In this document: in pieces, positions 12,201-21,713 of the stretch | Position numbering within the stretch: position 1 is the first letter of the stretch | Layout: each line of letters opens with the position of its first letter | From: Congeria kusceri | Lineage: Eukaryota; Mollusca; Bivalvia; Myida; Dreissenidae | Reading direction: 5' to 3' | DNA: 64,000 bases | NCBI GenBank assembly: GCA_027627225.1 | Contig: CM051029.1 | Location: forward strand, 9,841,215 to 9,905,214 | Notes under the pieces: generated by a model | Seen by the model: the letters and a program-made list of their open reading frames with translations, nothing else | What the model was told of the DNA's origin: nothing | Databases searched by the model: none | Translations under genes and position numbers: made by a program

Positions 12201-15200
12201 GTACAGCTGATCTGTTCGGCTAACAGTAACCCGACTTCCACTTATAATTGGGGTCTAGGCTATTACAATGCCGCACATACTATATCAAATGTTTCAAGAG
12301 ATGCGGATGTAACTTTCACATGCACAGCTGAGAATGTAATGCCTACTCCTCTGAGAGGAAACGTAACTGGCAGCACTAATACAACAGTTCGTTTACAGGT
12401 ACTATGTAAGTATGGATATATTATATTGAAACTATCTAAAATCAATCAATCACAACACTTTTCAACTAATCAAACTTTTAGCTGCATTTTACATCAATTA
12501 ACATTACTAACATTAGATGGTCCAGCGAACCTTTCGGCAAAATTCCACAACATCTCACAGATAGACCATGTGGTGAAAGTCATTGAAGACTGGTCGTTCG
12601 ACATTTCCTGTTCTGCCAGCAGTAACCCAGTCTCGAGTATTAATTGGTATGGCCTTGGAGCACAGTTGGGAAATGTCCTCTCCATATACAACGTTAGCAA
12701 GGACCGAAACAAAAACATCACGTGCACCGCAATGAACACAATGGTAGATAGTCTAGGGAACAGTAAAAACAAGTCAGCACAGATTACCGTTATCCTTGAC
12801 GTTCTGTGTAAGTTACAGCTATTACGTCTGCGCAGCTTGTGTACAGTTTTATCATCATCTTGTAATAAGTTTTCTTAAATGTGTTTAGTTTAAACATATT
12901 TTATTTCTTGAACACATATATAAGTGTACAGTAAATATACAGTTACACATGAATCACGAGTTCAGAAAATGGATCAGAACGGAAGATAAAATCTTATATG
13001 GTTCTTCTCCATGTGCATGCACGTATGTAACATTACTATTAGTGGCAGTGATGTGTTAGAATATATATACATGTATTGACATTGATTATTAGACAGAGAT
13101 ATAGGATACTACATGTTGCTGGAAAAAAAAAACGCTTAGAGAGTGGGGTGGAGGGAGGATTCGACAGGGAAGAGGTTGGAACATCAGAAAGAGAAGGCAT
13201 GAGAGAAAAAGGCTCGAGTAAAAAGGAACAGTTTGACATGAAGTAAGTTTTCCGCAGTGACAGAGACCTAGGTTTCAAATCGTTTACTAGATTTAATGTA
13301 CAAATGAACTGCGTCAAAGATACGGGTGTTTTTATCATAGTCAATGTGTTCATCTCCATATAGAATAGTGATAAGCGTTGGGAATGTCAGTGGAGATATT
13401 GAATTGATAAGAACTTCTCGTTGTTGCCTAAATAAGTTACATTCCAAGAAATAATGGAAAGCTGATTCGACTGCACCACAGGTGCATAGGGGTGATTGAA
13501 CAATATTGCATATATGAAGATGTTGATTTAATGAGCTGCAATTTGTTCTGAGTCTGGAATGGAGCATTTGTTGTCGTCTTTCACCATAGTAATATAATAA
13601 ATTAGGTTTAGTAGTCTCATTAACGTTAGCAAGCTTCAGTTTAAAGATGCTAAGTGAATCAGCGTTACGTATTTCTAGAGGAAGGTTATTCCATTCCATA
13701 ATTGTTGAGGGTACAAATGAATTTGAATATGTAGTTGTGCGGGTTGTCACATTTCTAATATTTGCACCATTTCGCAAGGGATAAGGGTTGTTAAATCCGA
13801 CGGTATCAGGTATTATAGATTTAAGATATGTTGGCGTTAGATTTGTGGTAATTTTATACATGAGAGTGAGTTTATGTTTTTGGCGCCGCATATGTAGTGT
13901 TTCCCACCCAACCTCTTTGTATAATTCATTGATCGAGACCAGTTTGGTGCAACCCGATACAATTCGTGCAGCTTCAGTTTGAATTTTTTCTAAATCATCT
14001 TTTTCAAATTGACAGCAATTATCAAATACCACATCTGAGTATTCGATAATAGGTCTTATGAACGAGAAGTATATAATTTCCAGAACTTTTCTATCAAGAG
14101 TATGTTTAAGACGACGCATTATGTTCAATCGTGTCCATGCTTTGTCTTTAATATATAAAATGTGTTCGTGCCAGGAACAGTCATGAGCTAAATGGACTCC
14201 TAAATGTTTATGAACATCGACTTCTGGAATGGGTACGTTTTGCATTGTTAGGGTTGGGTTTATTGGTCTGGTTTGCTTTCTTGATATTATTAAAGATTCT
14301 GACTTTGCAGGATTAAAATTTACCAACCATTGTTCAGCCCACGTATTTATTTGATCAATATCGGCTTGCATTATTGATGCTGTCTGTTCAGGAGAATTTA
14401 CTATCATATAGAGACTTGTATCGTCTGCAAACAAGTTTACGCACGAGCGAATGTTCGTGACAATATCATTTATATAAATTAAAAACATCAACGGACCCAG
14501 AATCGAGCCTTGGGGGACACCGGCAGATATATGTGCAAAACGAGATTCGGCGCCGGGAAGTACAACTTTTTGTTTCCTGTTCGACAGGTAGTTATTTATC
14601 CATTTTAGCACGTCACCTCTGATACCAGCAGAGTGAAGTTTGTACAGTAGTCCGTTGTGCCAGACTTTATCAAAGGCCTTACTTATATCAAAGAAAACTA
14701 CTCTTACTTCGAGGCCATTGTCAAGGGCTTTACAGAATTTGTCATAGATGTATGTTAGTTGATTGACGGCAGAATCGCCTGGAAGAAACCCGGACTGAGA
14801 AGGTGTAAAAAACGAGTTTCCTTGTAGAAAATTGAATATATGCTTATATAGAATCCTTTCAAAAACCTTTTCAAGAGTGTTTAGCAAAGATATAGGTCGG
14901 TAGTTAGACGTCAGTGATGGGTCACCTTTTTTAAAGACGGCGCACACGAGTGCAATTTTCCACGAATCAGGCATTTTACATTGGGTAAGACTAGCATTAA
15001 AAAGATCGCAAATTGGGGTTTTTAACTGATGCATCGATTCACGCAAGATTCGATTATCAATCCTATCAGGACCTGACGCTTTACCCAATTTCAAATTTTT
15101 AAGAGCGTCTAATACTTCGTCGGGCGTAATAACAATTGATTGGATGATATGTTCACATGAGTTATGGTTTGATGGAACTTCTTTAGTTGTGTCATCTATA

Positions 15201-18200
15201 TAAGATTGTTTAGCGAAGTATTCATTGAGCATATCAGCTTTTTCATTATCTTCTGTAATAACAACGCCCGTTCTTTCATCACGTAGAGATGGAATAGGTT
15301 TATGTTCATTTGGCGAAAAAAATTGTCTTAAAATTTTCCACCAATCTTTTGAGGTTCCATTGAATGATTTTATTTTTTGACTAAGATTTTCAATGTATTG
15401 TGTTTTAGCCTTACGTATAAGAGAGACAACATTATTTCGTACAGTTCGAAATTTTGCCCAGTGAATTTGCGAGCCAGATAGTTTAGCTTTGTGATATAAT
15501 CGTTTTCGTTTACGTATATTCGATTTGATGGAGTTGTTCATCCACGGAGCATCTCCTGTCCTAATACAAACATTTTTATTAGGGATTGACTTTTGTGCAG
15601 CATCAGTAATAGCGTGCGTAACGTTTTCTGTATATTTATTTATATCTTCATCTACTAGATTATCCCATATTACACCTGAAAGTAATGTTCGTAATTTTTC
15701 GTAGTCGCCTAAATCATAGCGCCATATTGGTCGAGTAAAGCTTTTGCGAACAGGTTTATTGTGCTGGACAATGCCAAATACTGGACAATGATAACGTATG
15801 TTTTGGTTAAGGAATGGTTCGCCAGTACCAGATGAAACAATAGAATCGGGGTTACTAACAAATATAAGATCAATCACAGATGTAGAGTGTTCTGTATAAT
15901 GTGTTGGTTCGTCTATTAGCTGTGTAAAATTATTTTGAGTACATAATCCTTCAACTTTCCGCGCGGTAAGTGGTGCACGTGTGTTAAGATTGAAGTCGCC
16001 AGTAACAATTATATCATGAATGCCTGTGTCAGTGGCTAATCCAAATGAAATTTCTATAAGGTTCATATATGATGTGTCAGCGTTTGGTGGACGGTACACA
16101 ACTCCAAATAAAATTGATTTGTTTTTGCATAATTTTAGTTCGAGCTAAATACACTCTAGTCCGTTTGGTTCGAGGTCTTCTCTTCGTATGTATGTCAGAG
16201 ATTCATTAATATAGATCGCTACTCCACCGTGTGGATCTAATGGTCTATCTTTTCGGACGGGTAGGTGATAACCATGAAAAGAAATTTCGCTTGAGGAGGT
16301 TGCACTAGATAACCACGTTTCAGTAAAGCATATAACGTCGAATGAGTTCAAGCTTGAGTAAAGAAGATCTGTTTTGTTGGAAATACTTTGTACATTGTAA
16401 TGGACAAATGAGAACAAATGTTTAATAGAATTCAGGATACCAGAACTTTCTGAAACACTCACAGTAGAGGCCGAACTGATATGTGAATCAGCTGACAAAG
16501 GACCAGGGTTTGGATGTATATCTCCTGAACGGGATAGAATTATACGTAGGTATAGGCTAAACGTGAGCACGGATAATATGACAATCAACTGTATTGAGAA
16601 TCTCACATTGGATTGACTGTTGTAGCTTTTGGCATACGTAAAGGTATGGTGTTCGATAAATGATGATTGATTATTGGTCATCGTAATATGGTATTTAATA
16701 GATATGAAAAATAGTGTGTTAAAAAATGTACACAGGGCAAGTAGCAAGTGTGTTAGTAAAGGAAACGCAGTTCGTGGTCTGTAAGATGACATGACAGCGT
16801 TTACACGGGGTTTGTTGTGTTTGATCATCATGAGATGGAGCTGATGAGAACAAGGAAGGCCTGAAACACTGTCAAGTTGTCGTTGAATTTACACGAATGG
16901 GTTTTTACATAGAATAAATTGCTACCTGGATATCTGTCACGTGCAAAGCTTTTAGGGGGAGTCGGAGAAAAAGATAGAATAGAGGGAATGAATAAGAATA
17001 AGAAAACGAACATAAACATAACTAAGAGTTAAATGTGTTTACTGGAGTAGAGCGAGCATTTACCCGCTATTGCTATGCGTTTGTACTTACGCAGTAGATT
17101 TACATCGTACGTACCTCGTACATAGCCGTGTGTAAAACTCACAAAAAGGTGTTAATAAATTATAAATGCTCAAATGTATCATTACGTTTGCATAAAATTA
17201 AAACCAAAAGGTATATAATATGGTTCTTGTATTGTTGCTACAGACCCACCGACTGTGCAACAGATAGCGAATCAAGCCGTTCTTCTCAACACGTCTTTCA
17301 CAATAGTATGCAACCTGAGCAGTGTTGGTAACCCACCAGAAACAAACTACACGTGGATAAAGAAAGGTTCCAATACTTCTGTCGGCACAATGCAAATACT
17401 AACAATAAACCACGTCCTATTAACAGATGAAGGTGAATACCGATGTGCTGCGTCAAATAGAATGCAGCCTATTGGAAACGAAGTAGTGTACGGTTTAAGT
17501 CAGACAACATTCTATATAAAAGTTCAATGTAAGTTGTATGACTATCCCATTGTATTTTATAATGTGTTTTACTTATACACAAACGAACCTTTATTACTTG
17601 CAAAATAATACAGAAACCACAACATGTTTGTATAATATCTATTTTTTTTATAAACTTCTGATTTAATTATTTGGCAAGAAACGTCCCCCAATTGTATATC
17701 ACAATGACATATGTAGACATTGTGAACAAAATATTGAACGTAATGGTTACCTGTATAGTGCAAATTAATCATACATGCATGATGTGTTGATTACGTCATG
17801 TTTAAGTTAAGGATTGCAACTAACATATTTTAACATTTACTTGCCCAAAGTGAAAATAACAATATAGCTGTTGCTACTAACATATATTCCTAGATTCCCA
17901 TGTTGGTGTTTGTGAAACGATATGACTTCTTTATATAATTAGTTCGTTTATCCTACATTTGTTGATAACTATATCAGAGAACACATATTTCATACAAGCA
18001 AGTCTTCTTCCAGATAAAGCAAGCATCCAAACATTCATAGCAAATGAATCTAAACTCAACATTACCGTTGCCCAGGACGAAACAATCGAGCTGGTATGTG
18101 ATGCCAATGGTGACCCTGAACCTATTGTTAGTATCATTAATGCAACTCGTGGAGTTGAATCACTACTATTAGAACAAGGAGGATATACAGCCAAATCTTA

Positions 18201-21200
18201 CATTCATCGAGCGAGATGTGAATATGATAGTGGAATCTATAAATGTCTTGCAAACAACAGTTATAACATGGAACAATATGAACACACTCTTGCTGTCCTG
18301 GTAAACTGTAAGTTAAATATATATCAAGTTAACTTTGAAGATATCAATTATGTAACAATCTACAATATAAGTACATACAATTCTTAATACTTGTTATTTT
18401 TTTGCATAGGTTCTCCAAGACAGTCGCCATTCTCTCCTCCTTTAACACAATTGTACCGAGCTCCAAACGACACAGCTGTGTTCACCTTCACCATTATAGC
18501 TTATCCTGAGCCAACTACTCCAGGCTTCATTTGGTACAAGCGTGTTAAAGAAGAATGGATGGTTTTTCAAATGACAGCAACTTTCAGGTCAATATCACGG
18601 ATAATAGAATGCAGACAATACTGGCGATTCATCGAGTGCAACTTGAAGATTTTACACAATATATGGTGAAAGTCTCCAACACATTGGGTTCGACTGAGAA
18701 AGTGTTTACATTACACGCACACTGTAGGAATCTATTTGTTTTCCTTCTCATAATGATTGAAACGCAATTAATATCCCTGTTTACTAGAGTTTTATGTATA
18801 TTTATATTGACAATTATAAGTGTGTATGCATATACATGTATGCTTTTGATTGAACGAGGATACACATCTTATAGCCAGACCAGATGCTCCGATGCACATG
18901 TCAGCTGACCGAATAGGAAAGTCGGACATTGTTATTGCATGGATTCCTCGTTTTAACGGCGGTGAGGATCAGAATTTCACTATTCGATACAAAGAAACTG
19001 ATTTCGAAAGCTGGAGAGATATCTATATAGCAAGTCATGTTAACAGCTATACATGGACAATTGAGGGATTCCAACCTGGCACGATATATAAAATCAAAAT
19101 GCTGGCGGAAAACAAAATAGGCAAATCAGATTGGACTGAAGAAATAACGGAAACAACCTTAGTAAAAACAGGTACAGAGCCATCTAACTGCTTTGATAAA
19201 TATTACTAAACACGAATATCGGTAGAACCGATGCCGAGGCTCAACAATGCCGCTTTGACCCTAATTGTGGCCTTGACCTTAAACCTGATTCATACGGAGA
19301 GGCGTTGTCAGGCTGGGCTAACAATCGTGTAAGGTCATAAAAATCGACTCAACAAGTTAAAAGCCCGGACAAGCAAACGGTCAGTTTCGAATTTTGAACT
19401 TTAAATATAAACAAAGCGAAATTCCTGTTGCGACAGCAGGAGAGAACTCTTATTAGCAGCCCGATGTTTAAGTATGACATTGACCAGTGACCTACACATG
19501 TAGTTAATGCGTGTCACGTGCTATATATGACCTAGTTATGGTCTGAACAAGGAAAAAATCTCATTTTGACATTTGATCTCTAAGTGTCACCTTGACCTTC
19601 GACGTATGGATCTGGTTTATATGCATTTCATGTTTTGCTTTTGAGGTTATGATTTGTGTCTGGTAGTTTTTAAAGCACACACAAGCAAAGTGTCATTTTT
19701 GCCCTTTAATCTCTAGGTGTGACATTGGCCTTTGACCTAAGGACATGATTCAAGAGAGTGCACACCAGCTCATTGCAGCAATCATTTGTGCCAAGTAACT
19801 CAAAGATTCCCAAAATCCATGGCGAAGTTATAGTGTGGAAAACAAAAGAAAAAAACAATTTATAATCAGATGGTAATTACTCCCTGATCCACAGAACGGA
19901 ACTCCCTGACAATAGTTCTGCTTTCCCCCTTAGTATGGAGGCTGAATAAAATGTTTCATTGAAGTTGATTTGGTAGTTCCAGAGCCTTTGCTTTGAAACG
20001 AACAGTTTTAGAAACTGTCCTATTTTTAATCAAAGAGAAATAACCTCCCTAAAAAATTGGACCGGACCGACATGACAATATGCGTATGTCCATCTTATAT
20101 GGATGCTGCATATACAGTTTTATCAAATGTGAGTCGTTAGTTCATGAGATCTCGGGCGGCGAATAACTACCGTACAGACAGAAGGACGGACGGACGGAAG
20201 GAAGGACGGACGGACGGCCAGCCGGACATAAAGTATGATGCATACAATCATCGGGAAAATTTGTTTCAGAACACAGACAAACTAAATACAAGTTTAATTA
20301 GAATTCGGACGGACGGACAAAGCGGCGACAATATGACCCCCCCTGTGGGGAGCTCAATGACAAGATAAGAGAAGTTTAATAGCATACTTCTCGCATCGAA
20401 TGCCTAATAAAATGTGTTTTTTACAGTTGACAATGGCTCTGCAACATCCGCTGTTGGTGGTTCAGTAGGTGGCGTCTTGGGGGTTGCTGTCGTAATTGCT
20501 GTGTCCATCCTGATATGGAGATACAGATCACATGGTACATGTGTGTTGCATTGTATATTTGCTCTGTACAACCTTTGCAATCATATGTACATGTTATGCT
20601 TTTTCTTTGAGATCACAAACAAAAGGAAAGATCTGTACATACTACGAAAATTTGGGTTAACTACATCCTGAATCAGTATATACATAGTCCATTTAACATC
20701 TTATCAATACGTTCAGAGTGAAACAGTCAAAAATTGCTATGTATTTATTGAACACGTGTATTTGTGTAATTCGTACTCTATCCCGAAACTGCCTGCTAAT
20801 GAATTCTTAAATATAAAAAAACTACCTTGCAGCATGCATGACGTAGACCATTATACAACATTGCGTAGAATAAGACTAGTTTTTATCACTAAATATCATT
20901 GTTACATTATTTATTTTAGGGCAAAACGAACCAAAATATACCAAACGCATAGCAACTCGACTGGCCAGTATGAAGATCTCGTCAAACAACCGTAAGAAAA
21001 TGTATATTGTACAGCATACAAATTGATATATTATATATGTTAACAACTGTCAATATTGTAATAGTGTGCTTAACTAAATAATTATATTACAATAACACAT
21101 TGTTGTTCACCAAATCAAGCTGCACAACATAGTTAAATAGCAACACAATTTCGCTAGATATAGCAGAACATCTAATAACAATTATTAAAACTTGTGTTTG

Positions 21201-21713
21201 TATTCAGGCGACAAAACGAAGCCTCAAACACAGATGGGAGTTATGAAACCTGTCGAATCGGTAAGGTTTCATATGATCACTTAATTAATGATTTCGAAGA
21301 AATCAAGCACTGCATGCTAAATAAAGATGCTATCTCTTATGAATATGTTTGGATTGTTGTTAACACTTGTCACCTACACAATTAAATACAATACATCAAG
21401 CAATATTAAGTGCTTCCGCACCGTCCTCGCCTCAGTTTGAAGTCATTGTTTCCCCAAACTATTTATGTTACCTTTCTTGTCAATTATATGTTCGTTTCAC
21501 GTTTTTCCAGAGTCTGCAGTCTCTGGGCATGACAATAATTATGAGCCACTTGCAGAACTAGAATTCCGTGAATATTCGAGTCTAAGTCCTTACGAAACTC
21601 GAAAAGACAATACATCGTCCACAGATAATCCGCCTAGGATGCCAGCATTACGACAAACTGTGACGTCAACTGATGATAGAGAATACGTCAATATGAAATT
21701 ATCCTTTATTTAA
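8973..21713 (+). CDS. Unit B: nine-Ig/FN3 ITAM receptor gene, possibly a pseudogene
   Basis: Gene model of exons 8973, 9672-9977, 11029-11325, 11535-11822, 12097-12405, 12517-12807, 17244-17528, 18014-18307, 18410-18723 (Ig-like), 18875-19171 (FN3), 20427-20534 (TM), 20920-20991, 21208-21260 and 21511-21713 (tail). Extracellular exons are phase 1-1 with T|GTAAGT-type donors. The TM exon is glycine-rich and hydrophobic. The tail holds YEDL, YET, an ITAM and YVNM, so a signalling receptor is predicted. Against full function are an in-frame TAA at 11094-11096, a one-base loss near 18563-18567, and a one-base length difference from unit C in exon 20920 that throws the tail out of frame. These may be real decay or assembly indels. 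The leader is not found. The intron 12808-17243 holds an antisense LINE and the intron 19172-20426 a dispersed repeat. Candidate AATAAA at 22210. Confidence 0.7.
9672..9977 (+). CDS. Unit B Ig exon
   Basis: Phase 1-1, 306 nt, acceptor TTTTCAG, donor GTAAGA. Ig signature STFTCITSHSSP, RIHWFEDG, LSCVATYVY, with many N-linked glycosylation sequons. Its relatives at 59746 and 26382 are broken; this copy is open. Confidence 0.85.
11029..11325 (+). pseudogene. Unit B Ig exon with in-frame TAA
   Basis: Phase 1-1 Ig exon closely related to the unit D exon at 62828 (shared SGYPPP, SLNGS/T and TNM/TSI words). Cys at VEFRC and ILCVATN, Trp in SYLWTYY. An in-frame TAA at 11094-11096 interrupts the A-B region. 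A CAG at 11104-11106 would allow a shorter in-phase exon that skips the stop, but its polypyrimidine tract is poor. Donor GTGAGT. Confidence 0.7.
11535..11822 (+). CDS. Unit B Ig exon
   Basis: Phase 1-1, 288 nt, acceptor TTTTTCAG, donor GTAAGT. Ig signature IKIACEWDANP, TVFWQAP, TTWNCLAFN. Open throughout. Confidence 0.85.
12097..12405 (+). CDS. Unit B Ig exon
   Basis: Phase 1-1, 309 nt, acceptor AAACAG, donor GTAAGT. VQLICSANSNP, TYNWGLG, VTFTCTAENV are the B, C and F strands. Sequence resembles the next exon (12517), suggesting an internal domain duplication. Confidence 0.85.
12517..12807 (+). CDS. Unit B Ig exon next to LINE insertion
   Basis: Phase 1-1, 291 nt, acceptor ACATTAG, donor GTAAGT. 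FDISCSASSNP, SINWYGLG, NITCTAMN. The intron that follows contains the antisense LINE. Confidence 0.85.
13050..17035 (-). mobile_element. Near full-length LINE (EEP plus RT), antisense in unit B intron
   Basis: Non-LTR retrotransposon of the CR1/L2/Jockey-like group. One long frame (16831-13268) encodes a hydrophobic N-terminus with a 2A-like motif, an apurinic-type endonuclease, a reverse transcriptase and a C-terminal Cys/His cluster. Ends are approximate: the 5' UTR seems to reach about 17.03 kb and the 3' UTR about 13.05 kb. I could not find a convincing target-site duplication or poly-A. It lies wholly in the intron between B exons 12517 and 17244, opposite to B transcription. Confidence 0.85.
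13268..16831 (-). pseudogene. LINE ORF2-type polyprotein, one nonsense codon
   Basis: It reads 1187 codons in a single frame, interrupted only by TAG at 16145-16147 (codon 229, a position where LINEs usually have Trp, TGG). Residues 103-111 are GDIHPNPGP, like a 2A ribosome-skipping motif with His in place of Glu. The endonuclease begins near residue 135 (HYNVQSI, ETW, GDFN, DLIF). Its last catalytic motif, normally SDH, reads RYH; a single G-to-T change at the codon 15791-15793 would explain Asp to Tyr. The RT core has SAGVPQGSILGP and FADD (14420-14431). The C-terminus has a CTCG...H...C cluster. The RT half is intact; the copy is probably not mobile because of the nonsense and endonuclease changes. 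Confidence 0.85.
17244..17528 (+). CDS. Unit B Ig exon (PPTVQQ type)
   Basis: Phase 1-1, 285 nt, acceptor TTGCTACAG, donor GTAAGT. FTIVCNLSS, YTWIKKG, LTDEGEYRCAASN. Orthologous in position to the unit A exon 3274-3552. Confidence 0.88.
17529..18013. other. Unit B intron, no feature seen
   Basis: AT-rich intron with splice consensus at both ends. No repeat or conserved word recognised. Confidence 0.6.
18014..18307 (+). CDS. Unit B Ig exon (KASIQTF type)
   Basis: Phase 1-1, 294 nt, acceptor CTTCCAG, donor GTAAGT. IELVCDANGDPEP and GIYKCLANN carry the two Cys; the C-strand Trp is missing, as in the unit A counterpart at 2852. That shared loss supports common descent of the A and B modules. 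Confidence 0.85.
18410..18723 (+). pseudogene. Unit B membrane-proximal Ig exon with one-base frameshift
   Basis: Starts SPRQSPFSPP after TTGCATAG. The frame is open through FIWYKRVKEEW, then must shift by one base to continue FSNDSNFQVNI ... YMVKVSNTLGS. Alignment with the intact unit C exon places the lost base at the T5 run 18563-18567. The exon is 314 nt, not of the 3n form needed for phase 1-1. A homopolymer position makes a sequencing error possible. Lacks both canonical Cys, like A and C. Donor GTAGGA. Confidence 0.8.
18875..19171 (+). CDS. Unit B FN3 exon
   Basis: Phase 1-1, 297 nt, acceptor TCTTATAG, donor GTACAG. IVIAWIPRFNGGEDQNFTI and TIYKIKMLAENKIGKSDWTE give the FN3 B-C and F-G strands. 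Very similar to the unit C exon 31013. Confidence 0.88.
19215..20370. repeat. Dispersed repeat with CTTGACCTTTGACC units and GACGGACGG end
   Basis: An intronic block with degenerate tandem words (CACCTTGACCTTCGAC, ATTGACC..TGACC, TTGGCCTTTGACC) and a (GGAC)n tract near 20175-20215. A related element lies at 58459-59600 in the other orientation, and a 57-bp fragment of its 5' part recurs at 28424-28480. Unit C has no such insert in its matching short intron, so insertion probably followed the B/C duplication. Low complexity prevents naming the family. Confidence 0.65.
20427..20534 (+). CDS. Unit B transmembrane exon
   Basis: Phase 1-1, 108 nt, acceptor TTTTACAG, donor GTACAT. A short extracellular stalk (VDNGSATSA) is followed by a GGSVGGVLGVAVVIAVSILIW membrane helix, counted in two parts: GGSVGGVLGVA and VVIAVSILIW, then RYRSH as a positive stop-transfer. 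The GxxxG pattern may favour helix pairing. Confidence 0.88.
20920..20991 (+). pseudogene. Unit B cytoplasmic exon 1, out of frame
   Basis: Homologous to unit C exon 32663-32735 (GQNGSKKYQTHTHPIGQYEDLV), but 72 rather than 73 nt. QYEDLV is present in another frame than the incoming one. As spliced from the TM exon it reads GQNEPKYTKRIA..., and the following exons would then stop early (TAG in exon 21511). The missing base lies near 20928-20940. Donor GTAAGA. Confidence 0.75.
21208..21260 (+). CDS. Unit B cytoplasmic exon 2
   Basis: 53 nt, phase 2 to 1, acceptor TATTCAG, donor GTAAGG. Reads RQNEASNTDGSYETCRI in the family frame, with one Tyr (SYET). Same length as the unit C exon 32956-33008. 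Confidence 0.8.
21511..21713 (+). CDS. Unit B terminal exon with ITAM and YVNM
   Basis: 203 nt, acceptor TTTTTCCAG, ends in TAA. In the family frame it encodes DNNYEPLAELEFREYSSL, a complete ITAM (acidic residue at -3, YxxL, seven residues, YxxL), then SPYET and finally EYVNMKL, which fits YxxM (PI3-kinase p85) and YxN (Grb2) SH2 sites. The motif is known from vertebrate antigen and Fc receptors, where Src-family and Syk/ZAP-70 kinases act on it; its use here is inferred. The exon is in frame only if the upstream exon 20920 is 73 nt. Confidence 0.85.

Noticed and set aside
13039..13359. 106-codon minus-strand frame at the LINE 3' end
   Set aside because: It overlaps the end of the LINE frame and its 3' UTR; no known ORF lies there.
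16828..17019. Possible LINE ORF1 upstream of the long frame
   Set aside because: Only 63 codons, hydrophobic and without RRM or zinc knuckles; more likely 5' UTR.
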